Shown here: piece after piece, positions 11,831 to 23,689 of the stretch
Layout: the number at the start of each line of letters is the position of its first letter
Numbering within the stretch: the first letter of the stretch is position 1
NCBI GenBank assembly: GCA_015680685.1
Contig: MNCI01001992.1
Coordinates: 121,812 to 162,215 of the forward strand
Direction of reading: 5' to 3'
From: Gnetum montanum
Taxonomy: Eukaryota > Streptophyta > Gnetopsida > Gnetales > Gnetaceae
Length of the DNA stretch: 40,404 nucleotides
Position numbers and translations under genes: made by a program
The notes under the pieces: model-generated
The model's database searches: none
What the model saw: only the letters and a program-made list of their open reading frames with translations
What the model was told of the DNA's origin: nothing

Positions 11831-14629
11831 ATGGCTCCAAAGCATGGACAACAAGAAGGTCCCTCTCAAGGTGGGTCTAAGTGACCCAAGAGAGGTAGAG
11901 GATAGGTGCCTGTGGAACAACATACAGAGCAAGAGACGCAATCTTTCAGTATCCATCAAGAGACTCCTACCATTGTACAATCAAGACAAGCAGAATGTGG
12001 AGCTGCTATAGTGCCTGAATAGGGATAACACCTCACGTTGCCCCTGGAGTGTGTTCAGGACATCCATGAAAGGTCCACATTAGCTGCAGTGATTGTGGAA
12101 TTGAACTTCAAACCCTTTACAAAATTCACTCCTGAGGCTGTTAGGGACTAGCTCAAAGGGTCCCCATTATGGCCTATCCTCTCTGAAAGTGGTGCCTAGT
12201 ACTTAGGAGAAACGTACCAATTTTGACAAAATAAAGAAGAAGGCATCACAGTTGACATTTGTGGTGTTTCCATTGATTTTTCCACCAAGGCTATTTTGGA
12301 AGTGTTAAACCTTCCAAATATGGGGCCGAAAGTTGCTCACCTGTCCACTCGCTCTAATGCTGATGCACGAAAGGTTTGGTTGGACAGGGCATACGAAAAG
12401 GAAGATAAGATATATGGAGAATTGACGTTGGAAGAGAGAATCTACTTCAAGATTGGTACTTATCACATCTTCCCCACAAAAGGATTAAATAGAATTTCAA
12501 CATATGTGGCAAGAGGAAGTGTGTTATTGATAGGAAAGGTTAACGCTAACCTACCTCATCTATATCTCACGGAGATCTTAAGGCGGTTTGAAGAATGCAA
12601 GATAAGAAAGTTTCTGTTGCCCTTTCCTTGTCTCATCAGGAAGCTGTGCAAGCATGCTGGTATTCTAGGATACACCAATGATGTTCTTAGAAGAGCCCAA
12701 AATGCTTTGTATGCTAAACTGCTGAAGCCACTAGCTGCAAGGAAAAGTGCTGGTGAGACGTTGGAGCCAGAATAAGAGCAAGAATAGATGATGGGGCCCA
12801 ATGCAACTCAACTTGTATGGCCTAGCCAACTTCCAAGCATAAGACCTAGTCAACAAAAAGAAGTAGTGCCTAGCATGAGCTAGCAAGATCAACTACCACC
12901 ACCACCACAAGATTACCGACTGTTGATGAGCCATCTCAAGGCCATCACTGAGACAGTTAGTTGGGGAAGTCATGATGATGCAAATCTCTTCCATGTCATT
13001 AATGATACCGTATGATCCATTGTCTCTATAGATCATGCGTGGGGCGAGGTGTCCATTTAGACAGGAGGAGGGGAGACTTATTGGTCGCAATAGATTTCAG
13101 GGAACGTTGCATCCTTTTAGGTGTAATTGGAGACTAGTGAAAGGGCCACAGTGGTGGTCATGCAACACCAGGATGTAGTGAGAGCTGCAAAGGTGGTTAT
13201 AGATCACATCAAAGAATCTTTTAACATCCCTATTGTGCCACTAGCAGATTTCACAGGAGCACGGGATGCTCAAACTTTGGTCGATCTCTCAATGACTCCT
13301 ACAGAGCATGAGAATGTGCTTGATCAATTGTTGCAAATAGGATAGGTGATGATGTCCTTGTTTGACATCCCACAAGATGTTATGGAAACACAATCAGACC
13401 TCATATCCACCAAAGGGAAGCTGGTCATGATAAAGATAAGGGCCAAGCACACAGAAGCGGAATTGGCAAGACTACAAGAAAGGCTTGTAACCCTGCAAGC
13501 CGCACAACGGAATTTGTCTCAATTCATTCCTGCAGACCAGTTGGACACCTTCAGGATAGAGCAACTTAACAAATTATTGAAGAAAAATAAAAGAGTGATG
13601 GAGGAAAAGGAGAAGGCCAACTGGGATGCCTTCAAGGTACAAGCGCAAACCTATGCATATGCTAAGACACTCAAGGCCTTACAAGAAGAGAATAAATAGC
13701 TTGTTGCCGACAATCTTCGGTTGACATCTGTGGAGAAACAAAAGAACGTTCTTAAAGAAAATTTTCAGTGGCTATGAGAATAGTTGATTAGGGTCAACTA
13801 GGACATGACTCATTTGGCCAGAGAAAATTGAACCCTCTCAATGGAGGAGGTACACGTCATTCATCAGAAGATGGCCATCGAAATAAGTGCATGGCAAAAT
13901 GAGACCAAGTGGCATGAAAAATTAAAGGAGCATTTTCAAGACTAGGTGGGAATGTACAAGCAAGTTATCAAAAAAGAGATTCATATGGCCAAGGCCCACA
14001 TCAACACTTTTAGTGCTCACCACACTGATTGGCGGGCCATATTGAATACATATGCATTTGTCCACTAGGCAGAACTTAAAAGCTAAGACCTACAGATTTA
14101 GGATCTCATAGAGTACATGGAGTTTCCAAATCTACGGTATGCTAATCTAGCCATGTTGACAATAGGGTGCTCGAGGAAAGAGCTCGAAAGGCAGGTAGCT
14201 ACCACCTATGCCAAGTATGAAGTAGAATTTTCAAAACACAAGAAAATATTGTAGAAGCTGGAAGTTGCAAATTCTGAATTAGAGGTGGTTAAAGAAAGCT
14301 ACCAAGGACAAAAAGATGTCACAATAGACTTGGATCAATGACTTATAGATTTTTAGGAGTACGGGGAAAAAGCTAGAGCCTACAAGGAGAAATGACAGTT
14401 GTTTGTGGCCTGGTACGTCAAGGAAAATAAGATGTTCCTGCAACTACCGTGCCCATGGGAGGTGCCGACCTCATCAAGCATTGGAGCATCAGCATGGATA
14501 GCACAGGATCCTTGAATAGAAGAGGAGAAGCTCCAGGCACTACTTCAACGTCCTCAAATCCCAAAACCTAGAGCACAAGACAAGGGAAAGTAACCCATGG
14601 AGGAGCCATTGCCACCTGGAACCACATGA
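11831..14629 (+). pseudogene. 3' ORF: plant transposon domain plus long coiled coil (decayed copy)
   Basis: Starts ATG with MAPKHGQQEGPSQ, matching MAPKPRHPRNEGPSQ at the start of the ORF at 31016-28170. An N-terminal globular part contains ARKVWLDRAYEKEDKIYGEL, TLEERIYFKIGTYHI, RRFEECKIRKFLLPFPCLIR and KLCKHAGI (about 12380-12665). This resembles the putative plant transposon protein domain (Transposase_32) of Athila-type ORFs. From about 13340 to 14400 the frames are rich in Glu, Lys, Gln and Leu with heptad-like spacing, as in a long coiled coil. The C-terminus keeps LPCPWEVP (about 14445) and ends EEPLPPGTT-stop at 14627-14629. Multiple in-frame stops mark it as inactive. The role is unknown; position after pol and before the PPT corresponds to the env-like slot, but I see no signal peptide or membrane segment. 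Confidence 0.7.
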
Positions 14630-14825
14630 GCCAAATAAAGTTTACAATTTTGCAACTTTGCAATTTTGTAATACTATAATTGTGTGGTGTGTCCGAATTT
14701 TTTCCTATTGAGTTCTCCACTGTGGCATGAATAAATCATTAGTTAGCCAATAATCCCATACCTATCCACTATGTAATAAATGGAGCTTGTTCTCATTTTT
14801 AACTCAAGGATGAGTTGTTATTCCT

Positions 14826-14836
14826 TCGTGGGGGTA
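14826..14836 (+). promoter_or_regulatory. Polypurine tract of the gag/3'ORF element
   Basis: The tract ends CGTGGGGGTA directly before the 3' LTR start TGATAAATC at 14837. The minus-strand element has the same CGTGGGGGTA before its own 3' LTR (27929-27920 on the minus strand). The PPT primes plus-strand DNA synthesis and defines the 3' LTR boundary. Confidence 0.75.
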
Positions 14837-15712
14837 TGATAAATCATAATTCATCAAGCTGCGATATCAGACTCCCAATATTGAAGCCTCAATATCAGGT
14901 ACATGATATCGTAGCCAGGTTGCGATATTGGATACATGATATCGCGACTCTTGTGTAGACCTATAAATACACATGTAGGCGCATGGGAAAGGAGTCATTT
15001 TTAGTAGTTTTTGGTCAGTTTTAGGAGTCAATTTAGTTAGAGTCTTTTTGTTTTTTCTCCTCTAGTGCATGCTCGCAGTGTGATGATTGTAATTATATGG
15101 CATCCTTTATTCGAGTGTGATGTACCTGGACACACACATGACCAAAAATAAAGATCGAGTTACTTCATCATTGCAACATCCACTTAGTTTAATTATTTAA
15201 TTATTGTTTTTGTAGTTAATATCTCTTCACCCTAATCTTCTTAAACGTGGAATTAGTACGACTTGATCACGAGCATCTACGTGTGACTGCTTGGTATCCC
15301 AGTAGCATACTCAGGCGATGCACTTGGTAATCCTAGTGGTAGTCACGCACGAGGCCTAAGATGGATACAGATGATTAAGTAATGGATGCTCATCACACTT
15401 AGACTAGTTTAGACTCTCTTCCCCTATCTCCTCTTAGCTTAGCTCCCTCTCTCCCTTTTCCTCTTAGCTTAGTTAAAGTTATTTCCCATTACCTTTAGGA
15501 GTAGCATTAGTTTAGGAACATATCATACACCTCACTCTGGACTAAACCATATGTGATCAAGCAATTAGTAGTCTAGGTGGCAAGACAATGAACTGTGATC
15601 AATGAGTAACTATCTGGATACCACAACTAGCCCATCTGCGGAGTTTGACTGGATTGTGCGTGAAATGCTCGTATTCGTATGGTTGAGTGTAGGGGTACCT
15701 CACCACTCATCA
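14837..15712 (+). repeat. 3' LTR of the gag/3'ORF element
   Basis: Starts TGATAAATCATAATTC and ends CACCACTCATCA. Its U3 (14837 to about 14960) holds the GATATC/GATATT cluster, including ACATGATATCGTAG and ACATGATATCGCG, before the TATA box CTATAAATACAC near 14961. The final 45 bp (CGTATTCGTATGGTTGAG...CACTCATCA) match the ends of the 13.3-kb element's LTRs. Confidence 0.9.
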
Positions 15713-16047
15713 CCATCATAAACACTGATATCTCCACTTTACTTGCTTTGCCCATCATGGAACTACCAATTTAAGGTACTAACATTGATGTTAGGATTCT
15801 TAATGAGATGTTCCACTATGCCACTTGCCATGGCCTAGATTTCATCTCTAGCAAGTAAATATTCTACTAGTGTGACTTGCTTAGATTGGGTAAGCTTAAT
15901 AGGATCGTTAGGATTTAGGAAGAAAGACCCCAAACCATTGGCTACCTTGTATTTAGTCATTCTTCTTAATTTATTATTAGATAGCTTAATGCTTAGCTCC
16001 TTTTTAGTGCATGCACCTTTGTAGTCATGCTGCATCATGAGTGTCAT
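15713..16047 (-). pseudogene. Decayed Gag of the old element (N-terminal part)
   Basis: Read on the minus strand from ATG at 16047. The open segment to 15835 includes SNNKLRRMTKYKVANGLGSF. Past a stop it continues to 15713 in the frame that is resumed at 6909 on the other side of the inserted element; the junction regains an open frame across the acidic run DNEEEPS. This shows that 15713-16047 and 5480-6909 were one Gag gene. The N-terminal segment has no recognised domain of its own. The start codon is the first ATG in the frame and is tentative. Confidence 0.55.
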
Positions 16048-16294
16048 AAGTATTTAATCTTTCCACATTTCCATCAACTTATGGATTTAATAGCCCTGGG
16101 AGGAGTTAGATTCTTACCCTGTCATGGTATCAAAGAGAGTCCCCTACACATACTCAGAAAATAAGGATCAAGTGCAAATGGAAATAGAAAATAAAACCAA
16201 GTAAAAATATTTAAAGTGAGAAAAATTCCAAGTGTTGGAAAGGACCTATAGGCTAGTAGGTATTTAAATTTATGATACTAGAAATCCTATTGAT

Positions 16295-16310
16295 GCTCCT
16301 TCTAGTGCCA
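16295..16310 (-). promoter_or_regulatory. Candidate primer-binding site of the old Gag element
   Basis: On the minus strand TGGCACTAGAAGGAGC lies 4 nt beyond a GGAACA end (plus-strand TGTTCC at 16315). It is about 250 nt upstream of the Gag start at 16047, the right place for a PBS. I cannot name the cognate tRNA with confidence. Confidence 0.35.
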
Positions 16311-16314
16311 AAAA

Positions 16315-17740
16315 TGTTCCTACAAAAATGTGCTTTCCATTTCTATAAGGACACCTCCATGAACTAAGTATTGAGATAGCTACTACACGATTGTAAACTG
16401 TTGTCAAATCAAGGTAACCCTAAATAAATATATGATTATGAAATGAAGGGGCATAAATCCTCTAAAAAAATATAGGCTTAGCCTACCGTACATGAAGTAG
16501 GAATGGTAAGAAGTGATGAAAAAGTGAGGTTTTTTAGTGTTGAGATGATTAAGTGTAGATTATTGAAAAATAAACTTAGTGTAAAATGAGTTATGAACAT
16601 TGAAATAAAAGTGAAATGTAAAATAGCTAAGTATAAAATGAAACCTTCCATTTTGATGTGAGTTTTAATGTTGAAAATGGATAAGTATAAAACATTAAAA
16701 ATTGGCTAAGTATGAAACATTTAAAATTGTGTTATTTTGATGTGACAAGAAATTAATGTGATGGGAGAGAAAAATTAACAAAGTGTAGAATGTATGTAAT
16801 CAAGCGTAAAAAAGAGATAGTATGTTAATGTGGGGAAAGATCCCAAATGTAGATGTTGTATTGATTAAAAAAGGAAGAAAAAGCAAAGCATTTACCTCAT
16901 GTGGAGGGCCAAACCACAAACTAATAAGAGAAGAGAAAATGCCAAAGAGATAGAGGGGTAAAGCTGATAAAAAGAAATTAGATCTTGAGTAAAATACAAA
17001 TTAAAAGGAGAAAATAGAACGTTTAAAGGACTAGATGGATGATGAAGAAGTTGTTAATGTAGTTTGGAGGTAATTCCAAGCCAAAACAGAGTTGTTTCAA
17101 CCAAGTTTTCCATTGCTAATGTAAAGGATAAAAAAAAAAAATAACATGAACACTTGAAATTCTACTTTGGGAGCATTGTAGAAGCTTGAGAATTCTATCT
17201 ATGGGAGTGACATTGAAAATGCAAGAAGATGTTTAAGGATGACGGAGAAGCACACAAGGTTTGCGATGGTAGGAAGTGCTCGTGCTCTTGATCTTGTTTT
17301 GCTGTTGCACGCAGAAATGATCTTTGTTGTGCTCAAAGAGATAAGCCTCTCTCTATTTTTACCATTCCAAGAAGCCAAAAGTCCTAAAATTTTTGGATTA
17401 TTGACCTTTATTTATGGACCTAGAGTTGTCCCAAATTGGCAAATTGTTGAAATTTGAAACATGTTGAATCATGCAGGAACAAAAAAATTGCCAAAATGGG
17501 AAATGCATAGATCACGTAGAAATGGAAAATTGCTCAAATGAAAAGCATGTACATTATGAAAAAATATATAGATCACATGGAAAACACACATTGGGGCCTA
17601 CTAGAAGGTTCTCGAAGATTCCGAATAGGAGAATGACTTATAAAAATGAAGATCCAAGTTTGTGAGTTATGTAGAAAAAGCCAAAGTAGATACAATAGAT
17701 GTCATAATTCAAAATTAATCATAGGTAAATATAAGGAATC
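16315..17740 (-). repeat. Candidate 5' LTR of the old Gag element
   Basis: About 1.4 kb of noncoding sequence between the candidate PBS and LTR-B copy 2. Read on the minus strand it would end GGAACA. It has a TATA-like ATAAATAAAGG near 17410 and T-rich internal sequence. No second copy is in the window, so the LTR identity rests only on position, the ending and the PBS-like sequence. Open frames at 17239-17954 have no recognised domain and I treat them as chance. Confidence 0.3.
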
Positions 17741-19145
17741 TGTTGGCAATTGTTTGGGATTGCCAATGTTGGTAGCCTCTGGGTCTTGTGACCTTCAGGG
17801 TCATAGGATTGAAGGTGTTCTTCAAATAGGGTTTAAGTGCTTGCTGGTCTCTGGCAATACCAAGAATCAAATGCCTTCAACTAGACTTAGTAGTTGTGAG
17901 TATGTGTTTGCTGTTGTGAATGCTAAAATGGTTGGGTTGTGTATAAAACTATAATAAGCTATCATAAAAAAGATTCAGCTAACTTTGTCATATATTGTGA
18001 GTTGTTGAAGATTCTTATTTTGTTCAATCACTTAATCTATATGGTCCCTATAATACCTACTTGTAAGAAATAAAATTTTACAAAAACATTTAAGCACAAA
18101 TTTGCTACTCTAGTCCTAATTTCCCCCAGAGAAAGTTTCACAAGAAAACTAGAAATAGAGTGAGATTCAATGGACATAGAAATAGAAATGAAAAGAAAGC
18201 ATATTTGTGTGAAATCTCAAATATTTAAGCAAGATAAATTAACATGAGGAAACACTCTGTAATAAAGCTATTCCCAATTCAATAACTATGAATTGTCCAA
18301 ACCTTTCAAGCTCAACAAGCAATTTCATAAAAGACAATCTTCTTATACTACCAAAAATTGTTGCATAAACTACAAGTACGAGTGTCTATTTTGGCTAGTT
18401 AACAGTTTTCATAGATTGCATTCAACATAGCTTTAAAAAAATTTGACAATTTCTTGATTGAAATCTCAAGACAATAAACTTTAAAAATAAAGAAGCTATT
18501 TTAGTCCCATCAAAATACCAACGATTTTCCTAGATCATCTATGCTCAAAAGAAAATTTTTTGTTAAGACAGTACTATTAAATTGCACTTGAGGCTTCCAA
18601 CAACATGAGCACTTCTATGGTAAATCTTAATAGGAGTCTAATATTGTGCAAAAACAAAGCTATAAAAGCAACCTAGGACAAATCCCAAAATTAAATGCCA
18701 AGCATGATACTATCTAAACCACTAGCTAAGAAACTAAAACAAAATGGAAAGAAATGAACTCACATGATTAAATAAAGCAACCAAATTTATGTCTTTAGCA
18801 AGCCATCTTACAAGAAGTCTTCAAATGTATTTTTCTAATTTTTTTTTCCCTTTTTTGCTCATCCTTTACATTCTACCCTTGAAGCTTTATTTATAGTAGC
18901 CTTAGGGTAGTTACAATTATCATGAAAGATTGAGGTTGGTTACAAATATTTAGGGGATTAATTGATAACCACCCTAATAAGTTATAACTTCTATAGAAGT
19001 TATGATAAATTTGAGAAATATATGCCATATTTAGCAAGTGTCTTCTTAATGATGGAAAGCTAAAATATTATGGAGATTTTAGTTGTAACCAACATAAGAA
19101 GTTGCAACTTTTATAGGAATATAGCCAAATGTCCTTTTTCTATAG
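17741..19145 (-). repeat. LTR-B copy 2 (minus orientation)
   Basis: Reverse complement of 4030-5410 with many substitutions and small indels. It begins TGTTGGCAATTG on the plus strand, corresponding to the CCAACA end of copy 1. A TATA box (CTATAAATAAAGC on the minus strand, about 18898-18886) matches TATAAAAG of copy 1 in position. The far end is uncertain: similarity fades near 19145, and a CCAACA at 19268-19273 could be the true terminus, but no matching target duplication was found. Confidence 0.65.
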
Positions 19146-22100
19146 TATATTATACAAATGTCTCGTAAACCTTTTTAAAATATCCTTTTTTAAAAAGTGA
19201 ATGTTAAAGTAAAATAACGAGTTTAATAATTTTATCAAAATTAACGATGTTGTAGCCATGTTATATACCAACAACTGGATGGTGCATATATTTTTAAAAT
19301 CTGAATTGGTAATGTATTCCTGTGAATATTGTCATAACCCTCTCTAACTCACATTGCCTTTTGTGCCTACGATTTTGGCTTATCATTCTCGCTGCCAGAT
19401 GTCATGGAGTCTTCTACCATTATCGCAAGGAAGAGTGGTGATGGCAAGGTTGATGTAATTTTTTGTTTTGATGCCATCAAAATCGTTGGTATTTTTTCAA
19501 ATCACCACTCGTCACCATTCATAGTCTTGTTGTCGTGTCTACCATCTGCATGCGTCCTGCCACCGACTTCCCAGTCTACACGCATGTACCCTTCGTTGTT
19601 CACCATTTTTGATGAATGTTTCTGAATCTAACTTAGTCGTTGTTCTGGTTGTAGCTACCATATCATCAAAGGAAAAAATGTAGCTTAGGGCTCTGGTTCT
19701 ATGAGAATTTCTTTCTTTGATGTTGCATGGACTACACGAGAGAAGAAGGATGCCAATGGCAGTGTTGGTGTGATGACCATGGCATTAGAGATGACCATTA
19801 TTTTGATGGATCATGGCATTATGTTTGTTGCTTGAGATGTTTTCTCCACCATTGAGTGTTGAACGAGATCTACCATGAGGCAAGGCCTCCATGATGATGC
19901 CATCAGGGTTTTATTATTTTTTGACATAATATTACCAGGAACTTTGAATGCACTACAAGGCTACCTATTTTTGATGAGATTTTATTTGCAAAATAATTTA
20001 ATTGTTAACTCAATTCATTTAATCTTGGATGAGAATATGAATGGACATTTCTGAAACTTCTTCTCTGCTTCTTCTAGAGATTTTAATGTTGTAACCTATT
20101 TGGTTAATCTCTGCCTCATCTCGACTGTACATTATTTTTTTTATTGGTAGGAATAATACTTTCAACGATGTCCTAGTTTAAGTACTGAATTAACAAAAAC
20201 AAACACTATATTAGTGTATGCCCTGGTTAATCTCAAAATTTTTAGTTACTCAGATGGTAAGGATGCAAATGCTATAGGCCCCTAATTTCACTTGTAACCT
20301 TTGAAACAATACACCCACAACTTACTATGCATTTTACCATATAAATTAATTTTCTTCATTAGGAGGAAGTATCCTTAAATTTCTACTATCACACTAGTGT
20401 CAACCATTTCTTCTTTAGTGCTCTTTCTTCCTTTGGTTTTATTAGTATCACAATTTAGTATTCATTATGTAGGTATTATCCACTTATATTTGACTTTATT
20501 CCATCTTAAAAATATAACTTTATGCACAAATAATGCTTTACTTTTTTTGTGCATATTGCCATGCCACTTTTGGGATTTTGTCTTTATTCTCTTGAATTTC
20601 TACTCCATAGAATATATAATGCGACAACATAATCATTTAAGGGATATGAATAAAATGTTTATAAAACAGTATATGCCATATGAAATACTTAGCATTCACA
20701 AATTATCATTTGGAAAAACTTTAATTCATCAAGTATGAAACCTTATAATCTCATAAGCATACTTTAAGTCATAAAAAATAATTACTTTACAATATCGATG
20801 GAATGTTACAATAAATTCTTCCACATAAATCCTTTTAATGCAAAGTTTATATGAAGTACAACATAAATCATAAGGATGATTTTACAAATATATAATATGA
20901 TTCCATTATACAACAATACTTGAATCCTTCATCTACATTGCACCATCTAGTTTTGTATCATTCTCCATCTAATTTGCACTGCTAACTAAAATCTTCATTC
21001 AAATCTTTGATTTACAATATACATGAAACACGTGTAGGAAGGGTTAGAACACCTTCATTGTAGAGGAAACCATCTTGGTAACACCATAGATGAGTTGTAA
21101 GATAGGCCACATGTTAAAATTACACAGTTTTGGATCCAACACCAACAATTAACTTAATTATTAATCCTAACCATTAGCATAACCATTAATGCAATATTTT
21201 CCATTAACTCATGCTTCTCTATTATCAATGGTATTCTATAAGTTACAATCTCACACATTAAAATAACTATAAGGCTAGTAGTAACTTAAACTAACCATTA
21301 AGAACTGTTCAATTTGAAATCTCACCTACTAGACCATCCTTATATAATTTTGAATATTAGATTATGTTAAGCTATATTAACCCTAAAACTATCCTAAGTA
21401 TTAACTCCTCACGATCACCTAAGGTTTTCTAATACTTAAGCTCATGTGACTAAGTTGGTGGACCAACTTTAAAGTTAATTTATCATGATCGACTAGCTGA
21501 TACCATACTAGTTACATTTTCATAAAATCATGATAGTTGATGAAATGCTAATGTTATTTCCTAGATTTTCAATATTAAGGATGCATCCATACATGCCTAG
21601 AATGCTAACTAGTGACCTATATTATTGATAGCACTACTACAAGACATTGTTTATGCTATTTTATTCTAAAAAAGCTTTGTTTCTATCATTGCAACTTACA
21701 TCTCAACCCCTATATCTGCCGTGACATACATAAATGTCATGCATTGGTTTTGCAAACTTGCAACAAATTCTAGAAATCATGATGCACAACCTAAAATTGC
21801 TGAATATGTTGCTACCACTTTCTAAAGGAAAGAAAATGATTAAAAATATTAGAGTTAAAAAAAGAAGGCAGAGTAATATGTGAAGATGATTAATTCATAG
21901 CATAAAATCTTAAATCATAGTTTAGGGTGTCAAAAGGAAAGCAAGTCAATATCAAAAATTTGGAAAACAATGTCAAGAATAAATGTAAGAAGAACCATTT
22001 CATCTATCTAAGATTGAATTGAAGGGAAGCTTTATACACATTCATAAACCATAGATTTATAAGATCATGCTAAGAGAAAAGAATGCATACCAAAATCAGT

Positions 22101-23689
22101 TGTAGATATGAACCCATAAGAAGAGCCTCCATGCATAGCCATAAGAAGAAATCAAAAGCAATAGAGAAGTAATACAATTATGCTAAAATAGTTATCCATT
22201 ACCAAGTATTAATAGCCATAAACTAGGATTTTCTAAACATCAAAATAAATAATCTAATTCCAAGATTGGGCCATATGCATCTACATAAGGGTTCAATTGA
22301 TTAACAAATATTTATGATCAAAGGTTCAAGTCAACATAAGGGATATTAAAAATGACCCACATCATCTAATCCTTGTTTCTTATGTCTAATAAGAAATAAG
22401 AGAATTAACTATAAAAAATCCCAAATTATATTTTACATACAATTAACTTGCATAGTATAACTATGTTATTCCAAAATCTTAAAATAACATTCATCATATA
22501 AATATAAATATTAACTAGCAACCATGAACCACCATAACCTTCCAACCTATATTTATCAAGAAATACAAAGTATTAGTAAGTACAAATAAATAATAACTAG
22601 AAAGAAAGAAAGTATAATAATAGCAATTTCAAAATATGTAACAATAGCAAGATCCAAGGTTGATATCTCACAAAATATATCATTAAAGTATAATAATATA
22701 TGCATTAAGATTGGGGGTATTAGAATCCCAAAATAATTGTAATATAGGTACATCCCAAGATATATAGTCTAATTAGAACTTTATAACTCAACATGTTCTA
22801 CCAAAATAAAACTCATGACTTGGAGCTTGAAAATTGAGAGCCTTACCCCTAGGCTAACACCTCATTATTAATAAGAGATTCAAGGATCAAATCTTATTAA
22901 TGCATAAGGGGCTATTCCAAGCTATATTGTACACAAGCTTATAAGAAAATATACCATGATGTGCCAATCATAAAACACCAATTAGGAGGTTCAAAGATTA
23001 AATCTCAAGATGTCCAAAATTAAGATATACATGCTATTAAGAAATCAATGAATAAAAACTCTATAAGCATAAGATGGATGTTAGAATATACTAGTATAGA
23101 CCACTATCCATAACACAAACTATTACCATAATATTAAACTATGCTATAAAATGCAACCATATGCTTAATTACCTAGCATAAAATGAATAACAAACCTAAG
23201 ATTCTAGGTTTGAAACATTGAGTTATTACATAAGGATTTCTAAGCCATGTTAGAATTGACCAGTTTAACAATAAAAAAGGATTGGAAGAAATAGCTGGCA
23301 TGTAAAACACTAATTTTATAGCATTTAAGGATAGACTGAATCACTAATATAAATTCCTTATTTAAACAAATAAATCCAATAATATATTAAAAGATATATG
23401 AAGAAGTAATATCCTTGATAGAGATTTGTATAAATCATTAGATGAAAAGAAATTAAAAGCTTTAGAATTATTCACATTCTCTATAGTCTAAGAGACATTA
23501 GTATTCTTCATCTTCAAATCATTACTTGGTAAAAATTTTCTATGAAAATATCTATACAAGAGACTCTTGAGATCAACAAAAGTTTAGACACTTGCCTTGT
23601 AGTATAACTTAAAATTCAGAATGTAGAAGTTCCTAACACAATTAACATATTACTCAAAATCATGATATTAAAAGTTAGGTATGCATGCT
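19146..23689. other. AT-rich region, no gene recognised
   Basis: About 4.5 kb with scattered short open frames only (for example 19404-19625 and 20397-20738, plus), none with a recognised domain. It holds one fairly convincing SINE-like head on the minus strand (22801-22862) and a weaker one at 20246-20300. A short hairpin (TAATAAGA...TCTTATTA) lies at about 22868-22898. Otherwise I see nothing structured. Confidence 0.45.
22690..22862 (-). mobile_element. SINE-like repeat with tRNA-derived head (minus)
   Basis: On the minus strand TAGCCTAGGGG (22856-22846) is a perfect match to the box A consensus TRGCNNAGNGG. It is followed 42 nt later by GAGTTTTATTTTGG (22814-22801), a decayed box B preceded by AAGTCAT as in tRNA variable-loop sequences. 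The head is convincing. The body runs leftward and its 3' end is a guess, because no clean tail was identified. Confidence 0.45.

Larger units (their letters stand above)
6910..15712 (+). mobile_element. Non-autonomous LTR retrotransposon with gag and 3' ORF but no pol
   Basis: An 8.8-kb element with two LTRs (6910-7801 and 14837-15712), a tRNA-Asp-type PBS, a gag remnant (7937 to about 9945), a noncoding spacer, a U3-like internal module (11254-11330), a long decayed 3' ORF (11831-14629) and a PPT. Between gag and the 3' ORF I find no DSG protease, reverse transcriptase (xxDD), RNase H or DD35E integrase motif on either strand. It is inserted in an older minus-strand Gag, whose frame resumes across the insertion. 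TCATA precedes the left LTR (6905-6909) and recurs 3 bp past the right LTR (15716-15720), a displaced candidate duplication. It would depend on a relative such as the element at 26996-40271 for pol. Confidence 0.85.

Noticed and set aside
6904-15720. ATCATA as a 6-bp target duplication of the plus-strand element
   Set aside because: It would require the right LTR to end in CATCACC rather than the CATCA shared with the other LTRs; reported only as a displaced TCATA.
16120-16150. TGGTATCAAAGAGAG on the plus strand, resembling an initiator-Met PBS
   Set aside because: No LTR end precedes it, and the surrounding sequence reads as the leader of a minus-strand element.
20397-20738. 113-codon open frame with hydrophobic N-terminus resembling a signal or membrane protein
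   Set aside because: AT-rich DNA yields Leu/Phe/Ile runs by chance; no conserved motif, no neighbours and no coding-like codon pattern were seen.
22868-22898. Hairpin TAATAAGA...TCTTATTA as a possible terminator or small RNA
   Set aside because: Short, AT-only stem with a bulge in AT-rich DNA; expected by chance, with no gene beside it.
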